Origin: Streptomyces sp. NBC_00353
GTDB taxonomy: Bacteria; Actinomycetota; Actinomycetes; Streptomycetales; Streptomycetaceae
DNA length: 64,000 nucleotides
Assembly: GCF_036108815.1 (NCBI RefSeq)
Contig: NZ_CP107985.1
Span: forward strand, 7,747,501 to 7,811,500
Direction of reading: 5' to 3'
The position numbers were made by a program, and so were the translations under genes. The notes under the pieces were generated by a model. It had not been told where the DNA came from, did no database searches, and saw nothing but the letters and a program-made list of their open reading frames with translations. Below, piece by piece: positions 51,070 through 59,882 of this stretch; within the stretch, counting starts at the first letter, position 1; each line of letters starts with the position of its first letter.

Positions 51070-51698
51070 TGACCGCCCGCATCGACCACCTAGTCACGTC
51101 CGGCACGTTCGCCCTCGACGGCGGCGAGTGGGACGTCGACAACAACGTCTGGATCGTCGGCGACGACACCGAGGCGATCGTCATCGACGCCGCCCATGAC
51201 GCCGCTGCCATCGAGGCCGCGCTGGCCGGCCGTACGCTGCGGGCCATCGTCTGCACGCACGCGCACAACGACCACATCGACGCGGCACCGGACCTCGCCG
51301 ACGCCACCGGTGCACCGATCCTGCTGCACCCCGACGATCTGCCGCTGTGGAAGCAGACCCACCCGCACCGCACCCCCGATGCCGAACTGGCCGAGGGCCA
51401 GGAGCTGGAGATCGCCGGGACCACCCTCCAGGTCCTGCACACGCCCGGTCATGCCCCGGGTGCGGTCTGTCTGTACGCCCCCGAGCTGGCCACCGTCTTC
51501 ACCGGGGACACGCTCTTCCAGGGCGGCCCCGGCGCCACCGGACGGTCCTTCTCGCACTTCCCGACGATCGTCGAGTCGATCAGGGACCGGCTGCTCGCGC
51601 TGCCGGCGGAGACCACCGTCCGTACCGGACACGGCGACTCCACCACGATCGGCGCGGAGGCACCCCACCTGGACGAGTGGATCGCCCGGGGCCACTGA
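51069..51698 (+). CDS. Metallo-beta-lactamase-fold hydrolase coupled to mscR
   Basis: A 209-residue MBL-fold hydrolase. The metal-binding motif is THAHNDHID (His64, His66, Asp68, His69), with later ligands in LHTPGHAPG, FTGDTLFQGG and TGHGDST, as in glyoxalase II. It starts inside the mscR stop (TGATG), so translation is coupled. The context suggests it hydrolyses S-formylmycothiol to formate and mycothiol, completing formaldehyde removal. That activity is inferred. Confidence 0.92.
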   Translation: MTARIDHLVTSGTFALDGGEWDVDNNVWIVGDDTEAIVIDAAHDAAAIEAALAGRTLRAIVCTHAHNDHIDAAPDLADATGAPILLHPDDLPLWKQTHPHRTPDAELAEGQELEIAGTTLQVLHTPGHAPGAVCLYAPELATVFTGDTLFQGGPGATGRSFSHFPTIVESIRDRLLALPAETTVRTGHGDSTTIGAEAPHLDEWIARGH

Positions 51699-51710
51699 CC
51701 GCGCCGGGTC

Positions 51711-52646
51711 TCACCGGTCCGGCCACGCCGACAGCCGCAGCCCGCTCTCGAAGCGGCGCGGCTCGCCCGTGACCGGATCGGTGAACTCCAGTACCCGGGC
51801 CAGGAGTTGCAGCGGACGCGTCCAGTCGTCCGCCGCACCCTCCGGTTCGACCACCGGATAGACCGGATCGTGGACGAGCGGCAGCCCCAGACCGTTCATG
51901 TGCACCCGCAGCTGGTGGGTCCGGCCGGTGGCGGGCAGCAACCGGTATCGGCCGAGCCCTTCCCGGTGCTCCAGCAGTTCGATCCGGCTCTCGCTGTTCG
52001 CCTCGCCCGGCTCCTCCCGGGCGGCGATCACCCCGCGCTCCTTGACGATCCGGCTCCGTACCGTACGGGGGAAGGCGATCGAGGGGTCGTACGGTGCCAC
52101 CGCCTCGTACTCCTTGCGCACCAGCTTGTCCCGGAACAGCGTCTGGTACGCACCGCGGTCCTCGGACCGTACGACGAAGAGCACCAGGCCCGCGGTCAGC
52201 CGGTCCAGCCGGTGCGCGGGCTGCAGCGACGGCAGCCCCAGCTCCCGGCGGAGCCGCGCCACGGCCGTCTCGGTGATGTGCCGGCCGCGCGGTGTCGTGG
52301 CAAGGAAGTGCGGCTTGTCGGCAATGACGAGCCGGGCGTCGCGGTACACCACACCGACCGGGAACGGCACCGGCTCCTCGGGTGCGAAGTCCCGGTGGAA
52401 CCAGAGGAAACGGCCTGCCGTGTACGGCTCGTCGGGGGCCACGGGCCCCTGCACCGAGACGAACCGGCCCTCGGCGAACATGGCGTCCACCCGGTCCGCC
52501 CCGATCGCACCGGCGAACCGCGCCAGCAGATGATCGCGGACCGTCGCCCACTCACCGTCCGGATCCTCCGGGAGCCGCACCCGGACCGGATCGATCCCGT
52601 CCCGCTGCGGCAGCGGCGCCGACGGAGGCTTCGCGCGGCCTCTCAT
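51711..52646 (-). CDS. RluA-family pseudouridine synthase
   Basis: A 311-residue RNA-modifying enzyme that isomerises uridine in rRNA or tRNA. It has the catalytic motif HRLDRLTAG with Asp148, the YEA motif (KEYEAVAPY) and the C-terminal GRTHQLRVHM block. The N-terminal 90 residues are a small helical extension without a clear S4 domain. It converges on the MBL gene (12 bases between stops) and lies downstream of the beta-galactosidase gene across 209 bases with no notable element. The target site is unknown. Confidence 0.93.
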   Translation of the reverse strand: MRGRAKPPSAPLPQRDGIDPVRVRLPEDPDGEWATVRDHLLARFAGAIGADRVDAMFAEGRFVSVQGPVAPDEPYTAGRFLWFHRDFAPEEPVPFPVGVVYRDARLVIADKPHFLATTPRGRHITETAVARLRRELGLPSLQPAHRLDRLTAGLVLFVVRSEDRGAYQTLFRDKLVRKEYEAVAPYDPSIAFPRTVRSRIVKERGVIAAREEPGEANSESRIELLEHREGLGRYRLLPATGRTHQLRVHMNGLGLPLVHDPVYPVVEPEGAADDWTRPLQLLARVLEFTDPVTGEPRRFESGLRLSAWPDR

Positions 52647-52855
52647 CGCGCAGGCCCTGCCTGTTCATCGGCGTGCGGGGTGCGGCGGCTCGAGGTGCTG
52701 GTGGTCATGGTGCGGCAATCCTGTCACAGCGTCGGCGCAGGTCACCGACGGCTGCGCGGTCACGCTCCACCGGCATCGGACGGGTGGCAGCGGCCTCTCC
52801 CCGGTGGCCGCAGCCGGTGCGCACCGAGAAGGAACGGGCGCTGCTCACCTCCTGC

Positions 52856-55741
52856 TCACTCCACGGTCGAGAACACGAACGAGAACTCCGCCGCGGCCGC
52901 GTCGAGCCGGTACTGCGGCAGCACGCCCGGTCCGCACGACTGCGAACCGATGCCCTGTACCGCGTGATCCAGATTGACCCAGACGGTCTCCCCGGCCACC
53001 AGATCCGGCAGATGCTCCGCCGCATCCAGCTGCTCGCTCGTCCACCGCCGCGCGGTGAACCAGAACGGCGCACCCCCTTCGGCCCGCAGCCCCGCACCGC
53101 CGCCGTCCGTCAGCTCGGCCCACCGGACGCCGGCCCGCGCGCCGTTCTCCTGCGGCCGGACGTACGGGGTCTGCATCGCGTCCACGGGCATCTCCCACCG
53201 CCCGAGCACCGACGCGGCCCGGGTGTCCGGGTACGCCTCGCCGGGCCCGCCGCCGAACCACCGCGCCCCGCCGTACGCGGCAGGCAGCCCGAACCGGATC
53301 CCGAGCCGGGGCAGCGGCACCCGCCAGTCGCCCTCCGGTACCACGGACACGGTGAGCCCGAGCCGCGCCCCGTCTGCGGTCCACCGGTACGCCGTACGCA
53401 ACCCCAGGTCCACCCCGGCCGGTGCCACCCACGTCCGTACGGTCAACGACTCCTCGTCCACGTCGACGGCGTCGATCCGGTGCCGCATCCGGTGCAGCCC
53501 CAATTCCCGCCAGCGCAGCCCGTACCGCTCGTCCGGCTGCCAGGTTGCACCGTTGTCGTTGTCGGTGGGCGCCCGCCACACATCGAGCCGCAGCGCCTCC
53601 ACCGGCACGCCACCGAGCCGCACCGGCGCACCGGTCGCCGCGTCGAAGACCCCGCTCCCGAGCGTGATCACCCCCTCACCCGCCTCCGGACGCGAGCCCA
53701 CCGCGGCCGCGGCCGGGACCGCCGCACCGACCTCCACCTGCCCCCACGCCACCTCATGCCCGCGCTCCGCCCACGCGGTGTCCTCGGCGAGCAGCGCCCG
53801 CACGGTCCATACCCCCGCGCCGTCCCCGGGGAGCCGCACCTCGGTGTGGGCTCCGGGTGCCAGGTCGGGCACGGTGAGCGGGCCCGAGCCGCGGACCTCG
53901 CCGTCCACCTCGTGCGACCAGACGAACTCCACGTGGTCCAGCCCTGCGAAGTCGTACCCGTTACCGATCCTGACCGTCCCGGCCGACGTCCCGGCCTCGA
54001 TCCGTACCGGTTCGATGACCTTCTTGTACTCGATCAGCCCGGGGGAGGGAGTGCGGTCGGGGAAGAGCAGCCCGTCGCAGACGAAGTTGCCGTCGTGGAG
54101 TTCCTCGCCGAAGTCCCCGCCGTAGGCGAAGCCGTGCTCCGGGTGGGCGAGACCGTGGTCGATCCACTCCCAGACGAACCCGCCCTGGCAGCGCTCGTAC
54201 CGCTCGAAGAGCCGCTGGTATTCGCTCAGACCGCCGGGGCCGTTGCCCATCGCGTGCCCGTACTCGCACATGATGAACGGCATGGCGCGCCGCCGGGCGT
54301 CCAGCTCCGGATCGCCCCACGGGTCCTCGGCCCGCTTCCCGATCAGCTCGACCTCGGCGTGCGTCGGATACATCCGCGAGTACAGATCGACGTCCTTGCA
54401 GGACAGATCACCCTCGTAGTGCACCAGCCGGTCCGGATCCCGGCCCTTGATCCAGTCGGCCATCGCGGTCAGTCCGCGCCCCGACCCGCATTCGTTGCCC
54501 AGCGACCAGATGATCACCGACGCGTGGTTCTTGTCGCGCTCGACCATCCGCGCGGCCCGGTCGAGGAGCGCCGGGGTCCACCTTTCGTCGTCGACCGGGT
54601 TGTTGCGCCACTCGAGGTCGACAAAGCCATGAGTCTCCAGATCGCACTCGTCGATCACCCAGAGCCCGAGCTCGTCGCAGAGATCCAGAAACGCCGGATG
54701 CGGCGGATAGTGGCTGGTCCGTACGGCATTGATGTGGTGCCGCTTCATCAGCACCAGATCCCGCCGCATCGTCTCCGCGTCCACGGCGCGCCCGGTCTCC
54801 GGGTGGAACTCGTGCCGGTTCACCCCGCGGAACAGCACGCGCCGGCCATTGACCTGGACGACCCCGTCCTCGACGACGACGGTACGGAAGCCGATCCGCA
54901 ACGGGATCCGCTCGCCCGGTGTCACCAGCTCGCCGTCGTACAGCCGGGGCGTCTCGGCGGTCCACGGCTCGACCGGTACGGTCATCGCCTCACCCGTCGC
55001 GACGTCGACCCCCAGCTCGGGCACGACCACCCGGCCCCCGGCCGCGTCGCACTCCACCCGCAGGGTGCCGGCCCCGGCGCGGTGGTCGTAGCCGGCGTGC
55101 ACGAAGAAGTCCCGGGACGCCCCCTGTGGCCGGTGCAGCAGCGTGACATCCCGGAAGATCCCGGGCAGCCACCACTGGTCCTGGTCCTCCAGATAGCTCC
55201 CGGACGACCACTGGTGCACGCGGACGGCCAGGACGTTGCCCTCGGCCCGCACGATGCCGCCGACCGCGAACTCGTGCGGCAGCCGCGAACCCTTGAAGTC
55301 CCCCAGCTCCTCGCCGTTGAGCCAGACCCGGGCGGCGGACTCCACCCCGTCGAACCGCAGCACGACGTCGCCGCCCACCGGCCATCCGTCGGGCAGGTCG
55401 AAGGTCCGCAGGTGGTCACCGGTCGGGTTCTCGGTCGGCACGTGCGGCGGGTCGACCGGGAACGGGTAGACGACATTGGTGTACGCGGGCGCTCCGCCGA
55501 CCCCTTGCAGTACCCAGTGCCCGGGCACCGCGACCGTTTCCCAGCCGGACGCGTCGAACCCGGACCGTGCGAACGACGCGTCCTCGGCGGTCGCGGTCGG
55601 CGAGAGCCGGAACCGCCACTCCCCGTTCAACGACATCCGCAGCGCGTCCGACCCCGCGTACCAGGACCGGGGCGGCAGTCCGCCCGATCCGGGGGACACG
55701 TCCATGTGCCAGGGGAGAGAGTGGCTGTCCGTACGGCTCAT
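52856..55741 (-). CDS. GH2 beta-galactosidase (LacZ-type)
   Basis: A cytoplasmic five-domain beta-galactosidase of 961 residues that splits lactose and related beta-galactosides. Domain order: jelly-roll sugar-binding (about 40-215), Ig-like (220-320), TIM barrel (320-610) with acid/base Glu417 (WSLGNECG) and nucleophile Glu493 (IMCEYGHAMGNG), a second Ig-like domain (about 620-710) and the beta-sandwich small-chain domain (720-955). The tail matches E. coli LacZ architecture, slightly shortened. GAGGAG precedes the ATG. A LacI-type operator sits inside its promoter, implying sugar induction by a repressor encoded elsewhere. No sugar transporter is adjacent. Confidence 0.95.
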   Translation of the reverse strand: MSRTDSHSLPWHMDVSPGSGGLPPRSWYAGSDALRMSLNGEWRFRLSPTATAEDASFARSGFDASGWETVAVPGHWVLQGVGGAPAYTNVVYPFPVDPPHVPTENPTGDHLRTFDLPDGWPVGGDVVLRFDGVESAARVWLNGEELGDFKGSRLPHEFAVGGIVRAEGNVLAVRVHQWSSGSYLEDQDQWWLPGIFRDVTLLHRPQGASRDFFVHAGYDHRAGAGTLRVECDAAGGRVVVPELGVDVATGEAMTVPVEPWTAETPRLYDGELVTPGERIPLRIGFRTVVVEDGVVQVNGRRVLFRGVNRHEFHPETGRAVDAETMRRDLVLMKRHHINAVRTSHYPPHPAFLDLCDELGLWVIDECDLETHGFVDLEWRNNPVDDERWTPALLDRAARMVERDKNHASVIIWSLGNECGSGRGLTAMADWIKGRDPDRLVHYEGDLSCKDVDLYSRMYPTHAEVELIGKRAEDPWGDPELDARRRAMPFIMCEYGHAMGNGPGGLSEYQRLFERYERCQGGFVWEWIDHGLAHPEHGFAYGGDFGEELHDGNFVCDGLLFPDRTPSPGLIEYKKVIEPVRIEAGTSAGTVRIGNGYDFAGLDHVEFVWSHEVDGEVRGSGPLTVPDLAPGAHTEVRLPGDGAGVWTVRALLAEDTAWAERGHEVAWGQVEVGAAVPAAAAVGSRPEAGEGVITLGSGVFDAATGAPVRLGGVPVEALRLDVWRAPTDNDNGATWQPDERYGLRWRELGLHRMRHRIDAVDVDEESLTVRTWVAPAGVDLGLRTAYRWTADGARLGLTVSVVPEGDWRVPLPRLGIRFGLPAAYGGARWFGGGPGEAYPDTRAASVLGRWEMPVDAMQTPYVRPQENGARAGVRWAELTDGGGAGLRAEGGAPFWFTARRWTSEQLDAAEHLPDLVAGETVWVNLDHAVQGIGSQSCGPGVLPQYRLDAAAAEFSFVFSTVE

Positions 55742-55778
55742 GATTCTCCTCGCTCGGCAACGCCCGCTTCGCTGCTGG

Positions 55779-55808
55779 ACGTTAGTCAGGGGTGAACCGT
55801 TTCAACAA
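55779..55808 (-). promoter_or_regulatory. Promoter with LacI-type operator before the beta-galactosidase
   Basis: Leftward -35 TTGTTG (55808-55803), an 18-base spacer and -10 TAACGT (55784-55779). The spacer begins with TGAAACGGTTCA (55804-55793), which differs by one base from the LacI-family consensus TGAAACGTTTCA. Binding would directly block RNA polymerase. Confidence 0.7.
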
Positions 55809-56168
55809 GGGGGCGGAGAGCGGCGCCGGACGGAGAAGCGGCCAGGTGTCGGTGCCCGGAAGCAGGGCTCCGGGCGGGACCGTCCGCGCGGCCGGCAGCG
55901 TCGGGCGTCCCGGGCGCGTTCGTTGGCCCGGTTGCGTGACATTCCCGCCCCGCCCGGACCGCTCTGCGCGCCGGGTCCGGGCCGCTCGCCGCGCTCGGTG
56001 TTCCCTTCCTGGGGAAGGTGGTGCGGTGCGCAGGGCTCGCTTCTGCTCCCGGCAGGACGGTGCGGTGACGCCGCAGCGCCCTTCCCGCAAGCGACTGCCG
56101 GTTCAGCGGCCCGCCCGGCGGCGAGGTCTGCCGCTGGACGGGCCGCCCTGAGTGCCGAAGGAGAAGTC
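55809..56168. other. GC-rich 360-base gap between divergent beta-galactosidase and SDR
   Basis: Very GC-rich. No convincing gene was seen in either strand; short open frames here lack ribosome sites and family features. The only clear element is the SDR ribosome site AAGGAG at 56158-56163. Confidence 0.5.
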
Positions 56169-57011
56169 GTGGTGGCTGGAAGTACCGGTGAGATCCGGAG
56201 CGCGATGTCCGCGCGGCTCGTGGCAGGGCAGAAAGCGCTGGTGACGGGGTCCAATTCGGGTATCGGCAGGGCGACCGCGATCGCACTCGGACGGGCCGGT
56301 GCGGACGTCGTGGTCAACTACGTCGTCGGCGAGGACGAGGCCGAGAAGGTCGTCGCGGAGATCAAGGGTTTCGGAGTCCGCGCCTACGCCCACCAGGCCG
56401 ATGTCTCCGACGAGGACCAGGTCGTCGGGATGGTCGCCCGCATGGTCGAGGAGTTCGGCACCATCGACATCATGGTGGCCAACGCGGGCCTCCAGCGGGA
56501 TGCGCCGAGTGTGGAGATGACGCTCGCCCAGTGGCAGAAGGTCATCGACGTCAACCTCACAGGCCAGTTCCTCTGCGCGCGGGAGGCCGCCAAGGAGTTC
56601 GTGCGGCGCGGCGTCGTGCCGGAGGTCTCCCGGTCTGCCGGGAAAATCGTCTGCATGAGCTCGGTCCACCAGATCGTCCCCTGGGCGGGCCATGTGAACT
56701 ACGCCTCCTCCAAAGGCGGCGTGGGCATGATGATGGAGACCCTCGCACAGGAGCTGGCCCCGCGGGGAATCCGGGTGAACGCCGTTGCACCCGGCGCCAT
56801 CCGCACCCCCATCAACAGGAGTGCCTGGGACACCCCCGAGGCCGAGGCCGACCTCCTGCGGCTGATCCCGTACCGCCGGGTCGGGGAGCCGGAGGACATC
56901 GCCAACGCCGTCGTCGCGGTGGCATCCGATCTGCTCGACTATGTCGTGGGCGCCACGCTGTACGTGGACGGCGGAATGACACTCTTCCCCGGCTTCGCCA
57001 CCGGAGGCTGA
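56169..57011 (+). CDS. SDR-family oxidoreductase, glucose 1-dehydrogenase-like
   Basis: A 280-residue classical SDR. It has GSNSGIG (27-33), NAG (105-107), catalytic Ser164/165, Tyr178 and Lys182 (NYASSKGG) and the C-terminal YVDGGMTLFP typical of glucose 1-dehydrogenases. The start is GTG 56169 (or 56172) with AAGGAG 5-8 bases before; ATG 56205 would give a shorter form. If it acts on glucose it would make gluconolactone, and so gluconate for gntPK. This is a speculative link. A hairpin separates it from cydAB. Confidence 0.85.
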   Translation: MVAGSTGEIRSAMSARLVAGQKALVTGSNSGIGRATAIALGRAGADVVVNYVVGEDEAEKVVAEIKGFGVRAYAHQADVSDEDQVVGMVARMVEEFGTIDIMVANAGLQRDAPSVEMTLAQWQKVIDVNLTGQFLCAREAAKEFVRRGVVPEVSRSAGKIVCMSSVHQIVPWAGHVNYASSKGGVGMMMETLAQELAPRGIRVNAVAPGAIRTPINRSAWDTPEAEADLLRLIPYRRVGEPEDIANAVVAVASDLLDYVVGATLYVDGGMTLFPGFATGG

Positions 57012-57027
57012 CCCCCGCAGGCGGCCC

Positions 57028-57066
57028 GGGACGCGCCCCGCCGAGAGGTGGACCCGGCGGGGTCCC
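57028..57066 (+). terminator. Hairpin between SDR and cydA
   Basis: CCCCGCCG (57036-57043) pairs with CGGCGGGG (57055-57062); the outer GGGAC/GTCCC bases can extend it. Confidence 0.55.
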
Positions 57067-57218
57067 AGCCGGCCCGCCGACCGCCCGGGCGCTGCGGCGG
57101 CCTCACCACAGGAGCGTCGGCCGGCCGCTTCCCGCGGCCGCGGGCCGATACCGGGAGCGCGACCCGCATCCGTACCCCTCCCGTCCGACGCCCCCGGGCG
57201 CGAACCATCGAGGCGCAC

Positions 57219-58706
57219 ATGCACACAACAACGGCCCTGCTGGCGAACGCCGCCCCGCCGCAGCTCCTGCCGGCCCGTCAGCTGATGGCCTTCACGCTGG
57301 CTTCGCACATCCTGCTCGTGCCGTTCGGAGTCGCACTGCCGTGCATCACCCTGCTGATGCACCACCGCGGGCTGCGCCGGGGGGACGACGTCGCACTCAA
57401 GCTCGCCCGGCGCTGGTCCGCCGTGATGGCCGTGCAGTTCGCCATCGGGGTCGTCACCGGCACCGTGCTCTCCTTCGAGTTCGGCCTCCTCTGGCCCGGC
57501 ATGATGGGCCGCTGGGGAGACGTCTTCGGCCTGGGGTTCGGCGTCGAGGCGTGGGCGTTCTTCCTGGAGGCCGTCCTGATCGCGATCTACCTCTACGGCT
57601 GGCGCCGGCTGAAGCCGTGGACACACTTCTGGCTGGGCCTGCCGCTGCCGCCGGCCGCCCTCCTGGGCGCGTTCGGCATCATCGCGGCCAACTCATGGAT
57701 GAACACCCCGCAGGGCTTCACCCTCGACGCCGCGGGCAGACCCGTCGATGTCGACGTCCGGCAGGCCATCTTCACGCCGATGTTCGGCCCCGAGTACTGG
57801 CACTTCGCGGTGGCCATGTTCCTGACCGCCGGATACGTGGTCGCCGGCGTCTACGCGGTCGGCCTGCTGCGCGGGCGCCGGGACCGCTACCACCGGCTCG
57901 GCTTCGCGCTGCCGTTCACGGTCGCCGCGATCCTCACCCCGGTCCAGTTCGTACTGGGTGACTCCATCGCCCGGTCCGTCTTCCACAAGCAGCCGATCAA
58001 GTTCGCCGCCACCGAAGTCGTCTGGAAGACCGACACCCATGTGCCGGAGTACATCTTCGGGCGGCTGCACCCCGACGGCACGGTCTCCGGTGGCCTGAAG
58101 ATTCCTCAACTCGATTCCGTCCTCGCCGGGTTCAGGCCCGGCACCCGCGTCACCGGCCTCAGCTCCGTGCCGCCCGAGGACCGTCCCACGGCCACTCAGG
58201 CCACCATCGTCCACTGGGCCTTCGATGTCATGGTCATCATCGGCAGCCTGCTGATCGTGCTGGCCCTCTGGTATGCCTGGTACTGGTGGCGCCACCGTGA
58301 CCTTCCCCGCTCGCGCTGGTTCTACCGGTGTGCGGCGGTCGCGGGGATCGCCTGTCTGGTCGCCGTGGAATGCGGCTGGATCACCACCGAGGTCGGCCGC
58401 CAGCCCTGGATCGTCTACGGCCACATGCGGGTCTCGGAGGCGGTGACCGCCACCGGTGCGGGCTCGTTGTGGATGATGTTCGCTGTCGTCGTGGTCGTGT
58501 ATGTGGCCATCTTCGCCTCGTTCCTCGCCGTACTGCTGAAGATGCGGACCCGATGGCGCATCGCCGACGAGAGCGCGGCCTCCGCCACCGCGCCGCAGGC
58601 ACCGGAAACGGACACCCCTTACGGGCCACGGGGCGAGCCCCTTCCCACGGTCACCGGCGCCGTGCCCGGCGGGCGCCACGGCCGGACTCCTGGTGACGCG
58701 TCATGA
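57219..58706 (+). CDS. cydA: Cytochrome bd-type quinol oxidase subunit I
   Basis: The quinol-oxidising subunit of a cytochrome bd (or cyanide-insensitive CIO-type) terminal oxidase in the cell membrane. It has 495 residues and about nine helices. His in LASHILLVPF, GLLWPGMMGRWGDVFG, the SFW-like SWMNTPQGF segment and WITTEVGRQPWIVYG are diagnostic. The quinol loop is short (roughly residues 250-330), as in the CIO subgroup. The ATG at 57219 has GAGG five bases before it. It overlaps cydB by ATGA. No cydCD assembly genes follow within view. Confidence 0.93.
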   Translation: MHTTTALLANAAPPQLLPARQLMAFTLASHILLVPFGVALPCITLLMHHRGLRRGDDVALKLARRWSAVMAVQFAIGVVTGTVLSFEFGLLWPGMMGRWGDVFGLGFGVEAWAFFLEAVLIAIYLYGWRRLKPWTHFWLGLPLPPAALLGAFGIIAANSWMNTPQGFTLDAAGRPVDVDVRQAIFTPMFGPEYWHFAVAMFLTAGYVVAGVYAVGLLRGRRDRYHRLGFALPFTVAAILTPVQFVLGDSIARSVFHKQPIKFAATEVVWKTDTHVPEYIFGRLHPDGTVSGGLKIPQLDSVLAGFRPGTRVTGLSSVPPEDRPTATQATIVHWAFDVMVIIGSLLIVLALWYAWYWWRHRDLPRSRWFYRCAAVAGIACLVAVECGWITTEVGRQPWIVYGHMRVSEAVTATGAGSLWMMFAVVVVVYVAIFASFLAVLLKMRTRWRIADESAASATAPQAPETDTPYGPRGEPLPTVTGAVPGGRHGRTPGDAS

Positions 58707-59746
58707 TGCCGGAGCTCATCGCCTGGGTTCTCGTGCTCGCGGTCGCCGCCTACGCGTGCGCCGGCGGCACCGACTACGGTGCCGGATTCTGGGACCTCCT
58801 GGCCGGGGGCGCGGAGCGTGGCGAACGCCCACGCCGGCTGATCGACCACGCCATGGGGCCCGTCTGGGAAGCCAACAACGTCTGGCTGATCTTCGTCCTG
58901 GTCATCTTGTGGACGGGATTCCCGACGACGTTCCAGGCCGTCTTCGCAGCCATGTGGCTGCCCCTGGTCCTCGCCGCGGTCGGACTGGTGCTCCGCGGCG
59001 CGGGCTTCGCCCTGCGCAAACCGGCCCGACGGCTCACTCAGAGGCGCTTCTACGGCGCGGTGTTCGCCATCTCCTCGCTCGTCACCCCGTTCTTCCTCGG
59101 CGCGGTGCTCGGCGGCATCGCGTCCGGCCGGGTCGCGGTCGGGACCGCGGCCTCCGCCGATGCCTGGGCCAATCCCACCTCCGTCATCGCCGGTCTGCTC
59201 GCGGTCGCCGCCGCAGCGTTCCTCGGGGCCGTGTTCCTCTGTTCCGACGCCCGCCGGTTCGGCGCCGAGGACCTTGTGGGGTACTTCCGCCGTCGCGCGC
59301 TGACCGCTCTCGGGGCCATCGTGGTGCTCGCCCTGATCGGTCTGCCGGTCACCCACAGCGATGCCCGTTACGTCTGGGAGGGCCTCACCGGAGGGCTCGG
59401 CCTGCTGCTGATCCTCCTGGCCGCGGTGTGCGGCCTCGCCACAGCTGTTCTCCTCGCGCGCCGCTCCTACCGGTGGTGCCGGTACACCTCCGTGGCGAGC
59501 GTGGCTCCGACCGTCTTCGCATGGGGCTTCGCGCAGCGTCCCTATCTGCTGCCGACGTCCCTGACCGTGGCCGACGCGGCGGGCGCGCCGCAGACGCTGC
59601 GCTGGCTGGTGATCGTCACGGTGGTCGCGATCGTACTGATCGGGCCCGCCCTGGCCCTGCTCTACTGGATGGACACGCACGGGGAGCTGGAATCCCTCAC
59701 CGACGCCGACACACAGGCCGGCCGGGCACCCGGTGACACCCTGTAG
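58703..59746 (+). CDS. cydB: Cytochrome bd-type quinol oxidase subunit II
   Basis: A structural subunit of the bd oxidase with 347 residues and about eight helices. GGTDYGAGFWDLLAGG at the start, DHAMGPVWEANNVWLIFVLVILWTGFP and the FAWGFAQRPYLLP motif are typical CydB. Its start overlaps the cydA stop (ATGA), so both subunits are made from one message. The C-terminus is hydrophilic. It is convergent with the GH15 gene across 136 bases with no recognisable feature. Confidence 0.94.
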   Translation: MMPELIAWVLVLAVAAYACAGGTDYGAGFWDLLAGGAERGERPRRLIDHAMGPVWEANNVWLIFVLVILWTGFPTTFQAVFAAMWLPLVLAAVGLVLRGAGFALRKPARRLTQRRFYGAVFAISSLVTPFFLGAVLGGIASGRVAVGTAASADAWANPTSVIAGLLAVAAAAFLGAVFLCSDARRFGAEDLVGYFRRRALTALGAIVVLALIGLPVTHSDARYVWEGLTGGLGLLLILLAAVCGLATAVLLARRSYRWCRYTSVASVAPTVFAWGFAQRPYLLPTSLTVADAAGAPQTLRWLVIVTVVAIVLIGPALALLYWMDTHGELESLTDADTQAGRAPGDTL

Positions 59747-59882
59747 GTTTCGCGCCACACGTCAGCGGAGCCGTTCGACGACATGGTCGCCGCCCGCAGG
59801 GCATTGGCGATGGCGGTCAAGGACGGATTCACCGCCCGATGCTCGGGAAGAAGCTGGTGTCGACGCCGTAGAGGGGTCAGGG

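Noticed and set aside
52382..55795. Open frame of 1137 codons on the plus strand
   Set aside because: Antisense to the well-supported beta-galactosidase, produced by third-position GC bias.
59747..59882. Possible remnant gene between cydB and GH15
   Set aside because: Short frames in this 136-base gap show no recognisable family; no support for a pseudogene.
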